This document shows, in pieces, positions 24,330 through 37,856 of a stretch of 64,000 bases of DNA. This stretch comes from Apostichopus japonicus. Lineage: Eukaryota > Echinodermata > Holothuroidea > Aspidochirotida > Stichopodidae. The position numbers and the translations under genes were made by a program. The stretch lies in contig NC_092565.1 in NCBI RefSeq assembly GCF_037975245.1, positions 4,961,499-5,025,498 on the forward strand, given 5' to 3'. Position 1 is the stretch's first letter, and each line of letters begins with the position of its first letter. The notes beneath the pieces were generated by a model. The model did not search any database, was not told the DNA's origin, and worked only from the letters and a program-made list of their open reading frames with translations.

Positions 24330-26990
24330 CAGTGGTCACAGATCTGTGTCAATTTGGTGGTTGCGTGATCATATGCAACAAGTCGGCTTAACACAAAATC
24401 GCAGACGACTTTGTCGTGTCGTTTAAATCTGCCTATTGCTTCCGGCCGGTATTGTAAGTTCGGCACTGGGTGTAATTCCAATCGTTCTTTGTAGTGATCA
24501 GTGGAGAACCACAAGATATGAACCACGTTGTGTTAAAACGACTGGTTAAACAAGACTTTTGTATACTGTTGAACAACGTGACTTGACTTTTCTTTAAGCT
24601 GGTTTGCGGGTTTGTTTGTAAGAAAGATTCCAATTGTCTTTAAAAAGACTGACATGCAAAAGCATAAACACAAATATCCGAAAATTAACTAGGTAAATGA
24701 AAAGGATCGGACATCTCTATTGTGGCTTAGTAGGGACATTTGGGGGAGGGGTGGGGGGGGGGTGGAATAAGTGTTCCCAAATCTCAATGTTTTTCTTTCC
24801 TATGTCCATATTAAGCCAACGTACATCTCTGACAGGTTACCAAAAGAAAAGAAAAATTACGAGAAACAAGTTCATACCATTGCAGGGGCCGTAAATTTTA
24901 ATGCATAATTTTATTACATTTATTAATAAAAGTGACAGTTTTATGGGATGTTATTAAAGCTTTGGCCATTGTAATCAAAACCATGTTGTTTCCAACTAGA
25001 CATACCTCATTTAAAATCAACTTTTCTCATGGTCTGCTTAGATTTATGTCAACTGAATATATCCATATTATTAGTTAAAATTTGCCAAAAAATCCAGATA
25101 TTGCTTAATAGGTACTCATACTTGTACATTAAAAAGAAAAAGTATTCAAACTTTATCTCTCAGTGCAAAGGAAAACTATTTGACCATATTTGGAAGTTTT
25201 GGGTCATTTAATGTGTGCATAGGGATCTCTTTAAAACTCATATTATTTACATTAAGAAGATAAAGTTTATTTATTATCAATTTTTATGAAACAAATTAAC
25301 AGTGGAGGGGTACCTTGGGCATCGGTATCTCAAAAATTTAACATTACATGTTTGAGGATTCTAAAAGTTGAAACCACAGGGAATTGGACCTACTATCACA
25401 GACTAGGTTAATCTCTTGCTCCTAGGGGGAAAAAATCTGATATCATTTATGCAAACTTAAACAAATGGTGATTATCACAGGGTATGGACAGTTACTTCTG
25501 AAATATTGTCGCAGTTTTAAGACAGCACAAATCATCTTATTATTCTAGTATTTAAAACTTTTCTTTGGAAATATTTTCAAAATAAATGTGCCTTAACTTT
25601 TTCCACACTTACACAAGTTTTCCTTTATTAAACATAGTAACATAGAGAACACCTTCACCGATATATTTTTAATGCCTTTATCTTGGTTTTTAAAGTTTAA
25701 ATTAAAATTTCAGATGTTTGGTCTTGCTGTCTTCAGGAATGATTCTGAAAAGAGAGATAGAGAGAGGTGGTGCTTAATTAATGTATGGATAAAAAGTACA
25801 GATTCTATCATTAACAAGAAAGGAGGAATCAAGTGATGATACATTTGGTGGTATACAGGTACCAAGCTAGAAGAATAAAATCACCACTTTTTTTCTTTCT
25901 TTTTTCTTGGAGGGTAGGGGCAAGTGGAGGGTAAAGGAAGTGAGGGCCACATTTAGATTAGTTATATTTACACCTAATCCTCCACACTGATGAGAACTGG
26001 CTCATCCGAGCTCTCTAATTGGTACGTCTTTACCCCCTTCCCCCCCCAAAAAAAAGTAAATAATATTGTGGCTATAGACGTGTCATGATTTACGTAAACT
26101 TGAACAGTTTAGTAATGGCACAATATTAGTTGTAATTCATGTACTTTGAGCCAATGTCATTGACTATGCCCTTCTAATAATCTGCAGTGTATAAATGTCA
26201 CTGAGTGAATCTTTTAAACTACTACAATGTTATCAAACACGGGTTAAACTTTGAATTCAGACGGAGTCATAATCATAATCATAATAATTTAAATTTAAAT
26301 TATTTTATTTTTCAAAATCTTAATGTACATACTCAAAAAGAAAGAGGTTGACTAATCATGTATAGGAAGGAGCAATTAGGTTGAAATTAAAATTAATGGC
26401 AAGTCTCAATCCAAAGAGAGCCTATAACATTTTTTTTTTTTAATTGGGGGGGCGGGGTTCTTTCTATAATTTATGTCATTAGTAATATTTTGTTAAAAGA
26501 AAGATAACCCCAATGAAAATAGGAAAGTACTGGTTTATAAAAGCATGTAACACAGAAAGTAATGAACTTCTTTTCTCTGTCATTCCCACCCAGACTTATT
26601 TGGAAAAAGTAAAGTGATCCATTGTTCCAGGCAGCCTTACTCTAGGTTCGAAAATCGTTTGTACACATCACGTTAAAAAATTACACCCTTTCATCATTCA
26701 TTTAGCGACTATTAAGGAAGCAAGACTGCATCCATAATATTCTTTACAGCAATTTAAATGATACACAATTTTCGGCATCATTTAGTAGGCACTTTCTCCA
26801 TGTGTTGTAACTTTAGTAAACTAGGCCTGTACAGTACAGATGCATGGTCTGCTAGCATTATACTTGTATGTACCTAAACTTTGTATACATTGCAGCTCAG
26901 TACAGTACAGGGAAACTCCAATGGACTTGCGTTTCCCTGCGAGGTCATGTCTGATGGTGATACACAGTGCAGGATTACCTCGGCTAAATC
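24330..26990. other. Gene-poor stretch
   Basis: No exon supported. It contains AT-rich sequence, a G run at about 24752-24761, a C run near 26037-26047 and short A/T runs. On the minus strand an AATAAA (plus 26304-26309) could be the poly(A) signal of the lectin gene, with a 3' UTR of about 1.1 kb; this is weakly supported. Confidence 0.3.
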
Positions 26991-26998
26991 GAAGGTGC

Positions 26999-27140
26999 TA
27001 AATCGCTAGTAGGCTAGGCTAGGCCAGGTGAGGCGGAAAATTGTTCAGACGGTGTGTATCTGATAATGTGACTAAATCGCTAGTAGGCTAGGCCAGGTGG
27101 GGCGGAAAATTTGTTCAGACGGTGTGTATCTGATAATGTC
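26999..27140. repeat. Two-copy tandem duplication of about 71 bp
   Basis: ctaaatcgctagtaggctag ... ggcggaaaa ... ttcagacggtgtgtatctga occurs twice back to back (about 26999-27070 and 27071-27140). The copies differ by a short 'ctagg' indel and single bases. Confidence 0.85.
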
Positions 27141-27389
27141 TGGACCCGACCGCTTAGGAATACATGGTCAGGCTCAACATGTGCCTCATTAGCCTAGGGC
27201 AGGAAAATACGCCATGTGCAACTCAAAAACCATTTTTTAGGCTTTGTGGATGAAACCAGTCAACGAGGTTCAAAAAATGTACTATGCAAACGGTAAAAGA
27301 GGTCTCACAGTTTGTGGAGGACATCTGCTGATACTTCCAGAAAGAATAAAAAAATGTTGTTGGAAAATTTTTGGATTGTGAAGTACTTA

Positions 27390-27751
27390 CTAAGCAACTA
27401 TCTGATTCTCGTCAGCCACCTCTTCCTTAACAGGTGCCTCTTCATTAACAGCTACCTCTTCCTGAACAGCCACCTCTTCCTGAACAGCTACCTCTTCCTC
27501 AACAGCTACCTCTTCCTCAACAGCTACCTCTTCCTCAACAGCTACCTCTTCCTCAACAGCTACCTCCTCCTCAACAGCTACCTCTTCCTCAACAGCTACC
27601 TCCTCCTCAACAGCTACCTCTTCCTCAACAGCTACCTCTTCCTCAACAGCTACCTCTTCCTCAACAGCTACCTCTTCCTCAACAGCTACCTCCTCCTCAA
27701 CAGCTACCTCTTCCTCAACAGCTACCTCCTCCTCAACAGGTGCCTCTTCAC
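27390..27751 (-). CDS. Glutamate-rich hexapeptide-repeat tail exon
   Basis: The exon encodes about 18 tandem six-residue units, mostly EEEVAV with variants [12 protein letters not shown] and KEEVAD, from an 18-bp DNA repeat. Acceptor chosen: GGTTAGAG before 27751, which fits phase 1 from the F5/8C exon; one further upstream (AAGCAG, about 27778) would need another phase. The frame ends DENQIVA then TAG TAA. A donor-like TA/GTAAGT overlaps the stop, so splicing onward is possible. The strongly acidic repeat could bind calcium or basic surfaces; this is inference. Confidence 0.7.
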
Positions 27752-30700
27752 CTCTAACCACTGGACGGAAAAAAGACGCAGCAGCAGCGTCTTTCTGCTT
27801 GGAAGAAGGATAATTGTCATGGAAATGTCAGGTGATTCAGGTCCAAAGATAGGAACCTATCATCAAAATAATTTGGGTCTGCTATGACAGCCAAGAAGAC
27901 AGTTAGAACATTTCAGTTTTTCTTGTTCTAGTTTTCTTGAAAAATATGCAAATAAAAAGTTTAAAAAATGATGGAAGGTTAGGGGGCGGGGGGGGGAAGG
28001 AGCAACTACTAGAGTGCACACACAGGAATTATCAAAAGGGTGGGGGACTGGGCTGGGAAGCAAGTATTGGTAGAGACTGAAATTAAGTGACAGGGCAAAG
28101 AAACATTGTGAAAAGTGATGTATATGCTTGCCCTCGAAGCATGATAAAGTATTTCCGCCATGTATCTCTCTAGTTTAAATGATGCTCGTAGCCAATAATT
28201 AGCATTAAAAAATTCCAGAAAGGGGGTTGGATTGAGGGGTAGGGTGGGGTGGAGGAAAGGGTTGGGATGGGGAATGGCCTCGGGTTGTGGGAGGGGCTCA
28301 GCCCCAATGTGACCTCCCTGAAATCCATCTCTGAATGTGGTTTTATCATCCTGTTTCCTGTTCTCCCCACCCCATCCCCCCACTTCCCCCCTACACACAC
28401 ACACACAAACAGAGCCAACATCCTGCAATAATAATTTAAAAGTACTGAAATAAAATTAGAGAGGGCCTCACAAACCTCACAACCCAAGATTTCGACCATA
28501 AGGCTTGGGACGTCGTCACATGCAGGGAGGATACGGATGAATTTCAGGTCAACCTCCACCTCCAGCTGGTATGTTTCTTCAGATTTGACAGAAGATGGGA
28601 AGACCTATTAAAACAAGCAGAGGAAAGGAGACGCAGTGAGATTGGTTCTAGTCTTAGATCTAGTTGATAGACCAATGATATCCATCAAACACAGTGAGAC
28701 TGGTTCTAGTCGTAGATCTAGTTGATAGACCAATGATATCCATCAAACACAGTGAGATTGGTTCTAGTCGTAGATCTAGTTGATAGACCAAAGATAGCCA
28801 TCAAACACTGAGATTGGTCTAGTCGTAGATCTAGTTGATAGACCAAAGATATCCATCAAACACAGTGAGATTGGTCTAGTCTAAGATCTAGTTGATAGAC
28901 CAAAGATATCCATCAAACACAGTGAGATTGGTCTAGTCGTAGATCTAGTTGATAGACCAATGATATCCATCAAACAAAGTGAGATTGACTGACTGTACGT
29001 ACACATGCACTCTAAGCTAAGTAGCTAAAGATAGTCACACACTAGCTCAAAGTTATATAGAATGGCTATATAGTTAAATAGAATGGTAATATGATTATAT
29101 ATAGGCCCACATTCCACAGTAAGGGAGGTGATAATATTTACACGCAATCTGTTGTATGCAATCAATGGTGTAGATGGGTTCACAAAAGTACCCACCAACT
29201 GTTCAAGGAATATTCCAGTAGCAGACAATAGAAAACCTATTGAATGGAGAGCAAAAAATTATATACATTGATGCTAGTTGAAAATCTCTCCGCATGTCTT
29301 CTCCCTAACTCCACAACATTCAAAATCAACCATACACTGAGTTTGAGACAAGGTAGACTATCGAGTTGTGACTTTAAACTTTCATAGTCTATTCCTTTAT
29401 CTCTTTGGTGTCTGGATCCATTCCCTATAGATTTAGAGAATGTGGGACTATTATTATATGGTTTTGTCTCTTTAATTCAGAAAAGGTGTTGATTTGGAAG
29501 ATATCTCTTTTAAGGAATCACATCAATGTTCTGCTTGACACGTTCGACCGATGTTACGGCGAAGACGAGGAGCTGATTTAATAAAGAATCATCTATTACT
29601 CACTGATTCCCCTTCAGCGTAGTCCGCACACAACCATGTAATACCGTCGGGGCTGTACTGTACTCGGAAAGGTGGAATCTCCTGGCCCTCCTGAGCTCTT
29701 ACCAAGACAGCACGTACGATTACGTTTCTGCCAAAGTTGATCTCGATGAATTCGTACGGTCCAGCGCCTCCTGGAGACCAGAAGATGCCGTTCTCGTTCC
29801 ATCTGGCGCTGGCGGCGCAAACGTCGATTTCTCCCTCGACTTCGGCGGCGTCCTCTGGGAGAGGGCAGCTGCTGCTTGCGAAGGCTTGATCAGGAATGTT
29901 CTCTATGTTGGCCAGGAAACCATCCATGCATGGAATTGCTGTCAAGAAATATCCAGCCCCCAAAGAAAAAGAAGAAGGAAAAAAAGTGAACTTTTTGAAA
30001 ATGAATCATTTCAATTAATTCTTCAAAGTAGTTTTATTTTAAAAACACTGTATGAACTAAAACACTGTTAAAACTAATGGGGAATGTGCTTCCGGTATAA
30101 CGTTTCTCGGCAATCAAGTACTCTTTGAGCAAGAAATACATTGCTTTATAATTGCCGTGTCTGCACCATGATAGATGCTGACAACACAGCGAGAGGAAAA
30201 TGTTCATGACTTTTCACGACTGCAGGACATAGGTATGTGGTAGCCGCTCGGGTATGAAATGCTCTCAAAGCCTATGTTACTTTGTGTACAATAAACGGTA
30301 CCAGATGTTGTTAGCTGTCAATGGCAGTTAAGTTTCTGTCCAGTAAGAATGCGACTGAATGTTATGGTTCTCATGAGCCACTGACTCAATGCGCCGTCTA
30401 TCACTATACTGTAGGTTGTCTGCAACCACATCCGATTGATGAGCTCTCTCATGATAAATTGGTAATTTTTCAAAACATTGAAGTATTTACTCAAACATAA
30501 CCAAACCTGATAGTGCTTGGGTTTCAATGTTCTCTAACATTCTAAAAAAAAAGGGGGAGTTTTTTTGTAGCCATAGACATCCTTTAAGCTTATGGATATG
30601 TAATACAAAAGTTGAAATATTTCTTACATGGTTCGAGGAATTTGCCGTAAAATTCTACCCTGAGAGCTATGCCAGCATTCTGGTCTCTTGAAGGATGGAT

Positions 30701-33700
30701 TCGGACGCAATGAGCTTCGAAAAACGTTTGGAAGAAGATCACTACTTGAGTGTTGGAATCTGTAGGACCATTGAAAATCTAGAAAGAGGGAGAAATGAAA
30801 AGTACAATCCAAATAAATCGGGGTTGAACTATGTGTCTGACCATGGGGCAGGTTAATCATCCGACGAAAGGGTTATACGTCGAGAGATGCATACTTCAAG
30901 TTTCAAGTTTATAATTAAAATCCAGTATAAATAAATGAAAGTACATATTTATAACTAGGATATGAAAAACAGTTCAGAGTTATAAAGATTAAAACAGTAT
31001 TGAATATATGTACAAATAATAAATCAAAATTTAATAAAAAGAATTAAAGTAACTTTTGTGGAACAACTCCCTAAATAAATATGGCAGCCCGATAAGGGAA
31101 CAAATTCTTAAAACATACAGTTCGTAAATTTTTGCATGATTGTCCTATTTCTCAAAGAATAACTAGTCGGTTGAAGAAGTGACTTCAGCTGGTTATTGAG
31201 TGGGCGCTTCTCGTCTCTATAAATTCTGTGAGAAAGCCTCTCAAGATCTCTCATGGCTGCATTCTTAACTTGGTTAATAAGGGTCTTAAAATGCAGCACT
31301 GACTGTTCAAAATTTCATTTGAAAGTACTTACAGGACCGAAAATAGCCTGAATTCTGCACTAGGACTCATTTCCGACAAACACTTAAGCCGTACATATAT
31401 ACGCTAGGTACATTATATGTAAAGTGTGCGTACCCATGCATACACTTCCTTTGTGCTCTAACAATGACGTTAACATGCGTCACCCATCCTTGCTAATCAG
31501 ATTCAGACATTCAGTTAGGACATCATCTCGGAAAACGTACGAGAGGGTGGGGGGGGGGGGGACACATCGACTATACAGGTTTTGAACCAGACACATGTGA
31601 AGATGATGATCTGTCTGGTTTGGAAAATGAAGAAGCAGAAAGAACACTCCCAGAAGGCACAGACTGGCACGATAGTCGAGCCTAAGTAAGCCTAGGCATA
31701 ATAAGGCATAATTAAGTTAGGCTTAGTATTAGGCAATTAAAGCTGGATAAATTTAGTGAAGAAAAAACAATTGCCGGTCAGAATTTGCGTGGTATCCTCA
31801 GCCTAAGTATCGTGCATACAGAGCTGCAAATGTGGCCCACTAACTGCACAATTATTTTTTCTTCTCACGTACACATATTCACATCAGATGTCACCTTTTT
31901 TTTTACTAGAACTCTCAAAATCGTGACCATATTCGAAAAACGTGTTCTGTGTGTAATTGTTGCTTCGCACTAATTGACACTTTATGGTGAACACCTAGGT
32001 GGTTAAATCATGAATATGTCCCCATTTATTTTTTGGGTCTTCTTCTATCTTGACTGCCTTAGTTTTAAGAATTTTAAGAAGGTGTGACTCGGCCTCGACA
32101 AGACTTACTCTCTCGCCTTCCTCGTTGGATACCATCTGGAAATCGCTGCAGTCAATACTGTACGAGACTCGGAACTTCTTGGCGTACTCTGGTTGGTCAC
32201 CTCGACCTTGGATGATCAGTCCGGTCACCAGGCTCGGTACGTTGAGCTGCACTTGCAGGTATGGGTCCTCGTCGGATGGGTCGGGTCCCCAACCACCGTT
32301 GTCACCGGGGAAGAAGAGTCTACCGGACTCGGGGAAGAGCATGTCTCTGAAAGACGAGCTTGAAAATTGAGAGTCTGGAATCTCTCTCTCGAATTCAGCA
32401 CCGAGTCTATTGCCCTCTGGTACTCTGCTCGGAGCTGTAAATGGAGGAGGGGGGGGGTTAGGGGGGAAATAGATAATTGTTACAAATGGTTTTAAAATAG
32501 TATGCTATTAAGTTTGAAGGACATGCCTAGAATTTGCCAAAAAGCCTTTAAACGGCTAATTTCACCATCTTCTGTCCAGCTCAGCTGCTTTTCGGTATTA
32601 AACTTTTATCTCTTCCATATCGAAAGAGTATCACCGTGAGAGAATTAGGTCTCGTGGTGCAAACGAAGTGTGAGAAGAAATATCGGGACTAACGGTTTAC
32701 TTAAATGAACCTCGCCGACTAGGACAAACCCATCGTACCGCCTGTACTCTGCATGTTTTGGGATGCAGCTTTAAGGATATAATCATAGAATTGGTACTTT
32801 CTAGGCATGCAGCCGGCAAACAAAAGCATTTTGAAATGCGGATTGTCATTTCAATTTTTTCAACTTTCTTGATGAGAGAAAATTAGGCATTAAATTTTTG
32901 CACAGTAAAGAGTGATGCACAGTTAGGTTAAGGTTTTATCATTGTATGAATTCCAATTTCCAAGCTAAATCCCCCTCCACCCCCCCCCCCCACCCCTCCA
33001 CCGCAATTCTTCAATATAGGGTTGAAGTTCTCAGATTGAACCAGAAGAGTTTTCCTCTCATTTTCATTTTCTCTTTCCAGATATCTGTGAGTCCTGTGTG
33101 ATATAAGATTCCGTCTACAATATAATAGCCTGGTATATTTTATTCTATAACCCTAATGTCAATTAAGCCGGAAAAAAAGCATTCATAATAAAATGAAACA
33201 AAGCATAGACTGAGAACAAGATACACACCATCGCCATCGATTTCACAGATAATGAACCTGTCTTCCTTGGCAGCTGATCGGATCCATCTGGAATCTGATC
33301 CCCGCATGTAGATGTTGGGCCATCCTGGTTCCATCACATTGGGCTCCTGCATGGCAAAGTTGGAATATAGAGCTGGTGAACCCATGGGGTTGTCAAACCT
33401 CTGGTTACCCTGTGAATCGGACAGGCCCAGCCAGATGTCCTTGCCGTTGGCCAGTTCGCTGACAGCAGCGTTCTCTCGTCTGGTGGAGATTTCCACCACG
33501 TAACCGCCCTTTGAGGAGCACTTGGACACAGCTTTGCTGTATTTTCCGTCGTTGTCGATTAGAGCGTAGCATCCGGTTGCCAGAGCGGTGTAACCCCTTC
33601 GGCATGTGTGCGCTTCACCTGGATCGTAAAGGAGAAAGGATGAGTGATCCGAGCTGTAATTATATCTCGTCGGTTTTGGAAACGCTTAAAGCGGACGATT

Positions 33701-34920
33701 GAAAGACGTTTAGGCGAGGGAGAGGGAAAAGGGGGGCAGGCTGGGGTGGGGCAAATATGGGAATTGGAAAATGAGGTGGGAAGGTGAATGGGATCAAGGT
33801 GAGTTGACTTTAAAGCACTTTGTTCTTATCATGTGATGGGACAACTTACAGTAGCAATAATACAACGATATGTGAAAGCTATACAATAGAACTATAACAT
33901 TCTCCAGGATATTTTTATATTCATCTCTTGCAAAAATTCATAGGGGAAGAAAAACGATTATAGTTTGGAAGTTTTATTACACGTTCTCTATACCTTGTGT
34001 GAAAACTTTAAATTTCTGAACACAGACAGAGATTGGTAGGAAGAGCATGCCCGGGGCAACACAAGCTATGACTTCAGATATTTGACCTCTGACACGAATT
34101 AATCGCAGACCCTCCGAAAATCTCCGTAGTCTGAAATTTACTGTGCTGGAAGTACGAAAAAACGGCCAACTTACCTCCGAACAACTCAACTTGAAGACAT
34201 ATCCTTCTGAATTCACTCTTCCTGGGTACTATCCTGACGTATCTTGCCCTGAATTCCTTGACAGGTATTATTCTCTTTTGGTAGGATGTAGGATACCGCT
34301 GCAAATGTAAAAGAAACAAAGAAAAAAAAAATTATCATCTTGTTTGCAAAACTGTGCTTGTTTGCTTGCCTGCATGTTATTTCCTCCAATATCCACCCAC
34401 CACTCCAAAGAGAAAAGGTAAAGACAAATAGATTAAATATGGCCCAGCAAAAATTCAATAGATTCCTTAAATGTTAAACAGCAAAATACATTCATTTCCA
34501 CATAATAAAACTATCAAGGCTACTAATATTTCAGATATTTTTCATTTTAAACAAAGGTCAAAGTTTTCTACAGTTATGATTACAGCAACTTTTTTGTTTT
34601 CCTTACAAAATTAAGGAGGTGGATTATTCCAACCTCTCTCCAGATCATGGTTTATCAAGATCCAAATTCAACCATGAGTCATTGTATAATACATCTACCC
34701 TTTATTATTTTGTAATATATGGACTCATACATTCCACCATTCATTATTCATGTACAATACATGGATATGATGTACAGTCAACCATTCATTATTATATAAT
34801 ACATGGACATGTACAGTCAACCATTCACTATCAATAATACGTGGACATGAACAGTTAACCATTCACAATAATATAATATGTGGACATTTCTGTATATTTC
34901 ACATTCAGAAACACATTGGG

Positions 34921-34962
<42 letters not shown>

Positions 34963-37808
34963 CATTAAAGCAAAAAAACTACCCTTATACCTGTATAAGA
35001 AAACTGAATTTTGTTCTCCTTCATGATGGGAGACTATAATTTGTGCATATTTCCACAAACATTTAGTATGCTAAAAGTTGACTTGTTTGGAGGTAGGTGG
35101 GTCCAATATCCTAATAAAGCCGTCTCAGTGAAGGCAAAGCTTTCTTTGGTGGCAGACTTGACCCGCGGTAATACTTTATTATCCAAATAAGAGCAACCTA
35201 ATGAGTGTGGATTAAAAGGCGGTGGTACTTTAAAAGGTACAGTAATCCGTAGTATATGTTGGGTGATTGTTGGTTCATAGTCAAATTATGTGCCCCCCCC
35301 CCCAGTGCTATTGCCTCCAGCTGTCTTGTAAAATTGTTTGAACCCTACCTTACAAGTGCCGTCCTCGGCGTCAGAGACGCATTCCCAATTCTCGGCGTCG
35401 CTGGAGTAGTAGACTTCTACGGATGCGGGCCAGCACTGAATATCAAAGTAGCCTCGGATGATGATGGCCCTGACGGGGACTCCTACTCCTTGGTCGATCT
35501 GGATGTACGGGAATTCCTCCTCTTCTGGTGGCATGAAGAAATCGTCCTCTATGCAGAGTCTGCCAGCGATGGCAGATGTGGTGGGATCTCTCAACGTCTG
35601 AGGCGGGTTCAGGGTGATACTACTGTCGGCGACATACCCTCCGCAGGACACGCCCAAGTTGGTTCCCTCTAGTTCATCCACGTTGGGATCACTTTCATCT
35701 GAAAAAGAAAGGGAGGGAGAGAGGGAGAGAGAGAGAAAAAAAAACCCATAGAAATGGTCAAATGTGGCAGAATCATATCGGCCATACGTGCCGTCATGGC
35801 AAAGGCTTGAGACACCGGGCGAGGCAATTATTAGGCTTTCCAAAGACGGACCGACCATCAATTTCGTTTAAGTGTGTTCTCATCGTGGGTGCTGCACTTT
35901 TCGATATACAACATCGCAGTTCAGGAGCCCATTTGTATTGATGAGCGTTTGAGAGGGAGGAAGTTGCATAATTCCTACCAAAGTATATGTTTTACAATCA
36001 AATGTGAACTTGGGACGCAGACAGATGTGTTGTCGCATATGCAGATTCATTCCAATGATGTTTGTACATGTATGTTATCACAAAATGATTAACAACACAA
36101 CATTAATTTGGCAAATTGCTTGCTTCACATCCCACCTCACCTCCACTCCCAATCCCCCAAACCCCCCCCCCCCCCATCAACTATGATCAAGTAGGAACAC
36201 AACTCAATTCAAGGTCAACAAGGACGGTGAAAAAAAACCTGACAATTTTTACAACTTTTAGAAACCACCTTTATTCTAGGAGGAAAGGGGGAGAAGCAGC
36301 TGCAAAGTACTTACAGACACATTCATATCCGTTGCCGACGTACAAAGGCCTGCAGATACACTCTCCGTCAAAGCAGTCTGCATCAGCATGGCAGCCATGG
36401 ATTGATGATGCCGCTGTGTAGACTTGCAATTCGTTGTTGAATGAGCAAGAATATTCGGCAACGCACATGGGATCCAATCGCATATTGTTAGGCTACATAT
36501 ATAGAGAAGACAGAGGTATCAACAGAAATGGGAAATTTAGCAGTAGATTGCATTTATAGTGGCAGTAAAATGGGCAAGTCCATAATGTTGTTTCATCATC
36601 TTCAAAAATTATGGCCTGGCCATGTTGTGACATTCTGTACAGGTATGCAGGACAAGGACATTTCATAATGATGGGTGGTAGCTTACATGGTACTTGTTAA
36701 TGACGCTGACATTAATTCTAACTCCTGGATTAGAATGAAAACTTTTCAAATTGATGAACGTATTCTGACTATGTTTTATACTTCCACCATTTGTGGAGTA
36801 TGGAAATACAATTTGATTTCTTGGGGCGGGAATGCGAAAAAGGAAGATCAGAACCGTATAGACTCTTTAATCCGTCAGGCGGGCCGCATAATTGGCAACA
36901 GCCAACCCTCTTACTCATCAAGTTATACCCATCTACTCCAACAGAAATTAGACATGATTTTGGACGATGCTGACCACCCACTGCATGGACAATTTCAGAA
37001 TGCAGTGATTCCTCAGAGCGGGAGGATGAGGCTGCCAATGAGATGAGGCTGTAATCAAAATTACAATCGCTAGTGTCCTTGCCCTCTGGTAACACCTTCA
37101 CTGTTTTTGTCATACTTAGTCTTGCCATTGTTGGACTTTGCAATTTTATTGTCTTATTGTTTTATGTGAGTCAATTTCCAAGCATGCTGTATTTTAATGT
37201 TATATCCATCTTATTCTGTACAACGAGCATTTAATTACCCAAAGCGGGTTTAATAAAGTGAATCTTATCTTATCTTATCTTATCTTAGAATCGGCGTAGT
37301 TACGGCTGTGACATATGAAACAGCCGTACACTCTTTCTTACTACAGGTAAATAGAGAGAGAGAGAGATAGGCAGGTGGAGGTATGAGTAATTTATCAAGT
37401 CACAGAATTTGTCAGAACCTAAACTGAAATATAGCTCATTTTTTCTCGTGGGAACCAAAAATGGCGGGTTACCTTCAACATAAATTGCTCCCCATTGGAG
37501 GCTGTGATTTTGCAGCCGCAAGCTTCCGGGAGGACACATTTACCCTGCAGTCTACGGTAGCCTTCGTTACATTTCGGGCCATCATAATTGGGTATCCAAC
37601 GTTCCAGGACACTGTCATCTGAATCTCCACACTGGAGTTCTGCACCCTCACCGCAAAAGTAGGACTCGTTATCACCGAGTTCGCCCACTGCAGAAAAATG
37701 GAAAAACATTAGTAACAGATAGGCAAAAACATAGGCAAAAACCACTGCTTTTACACCAGTAATGAATATATATATATATATATATATTTATATACATACA
37801 TATTAGAA

Positions 37809-37856
<48 letters not shown>

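Noticed and set aside
26999-27140. CRISPR-like direct repeats
   Set aside because: Only two adjacent copies without spacers in a eukaryotic genome; a simple tandem duplication.
27312-27887. A 191-residue plus-strand frame full of LFLNSY repeats
   Set aside because: It is the antisense shadow of the 18-bp repeat. The minus-strand frame joins in phase to an F5/8C exon and gives the acidic tail; the plus frame has no exon partners.
36769-37143. Minus-strand frame of 124 residues
   Set aside because: Antisense of the LINE fragment; the plus frame has the recognisable LINE C-terminal motifs.
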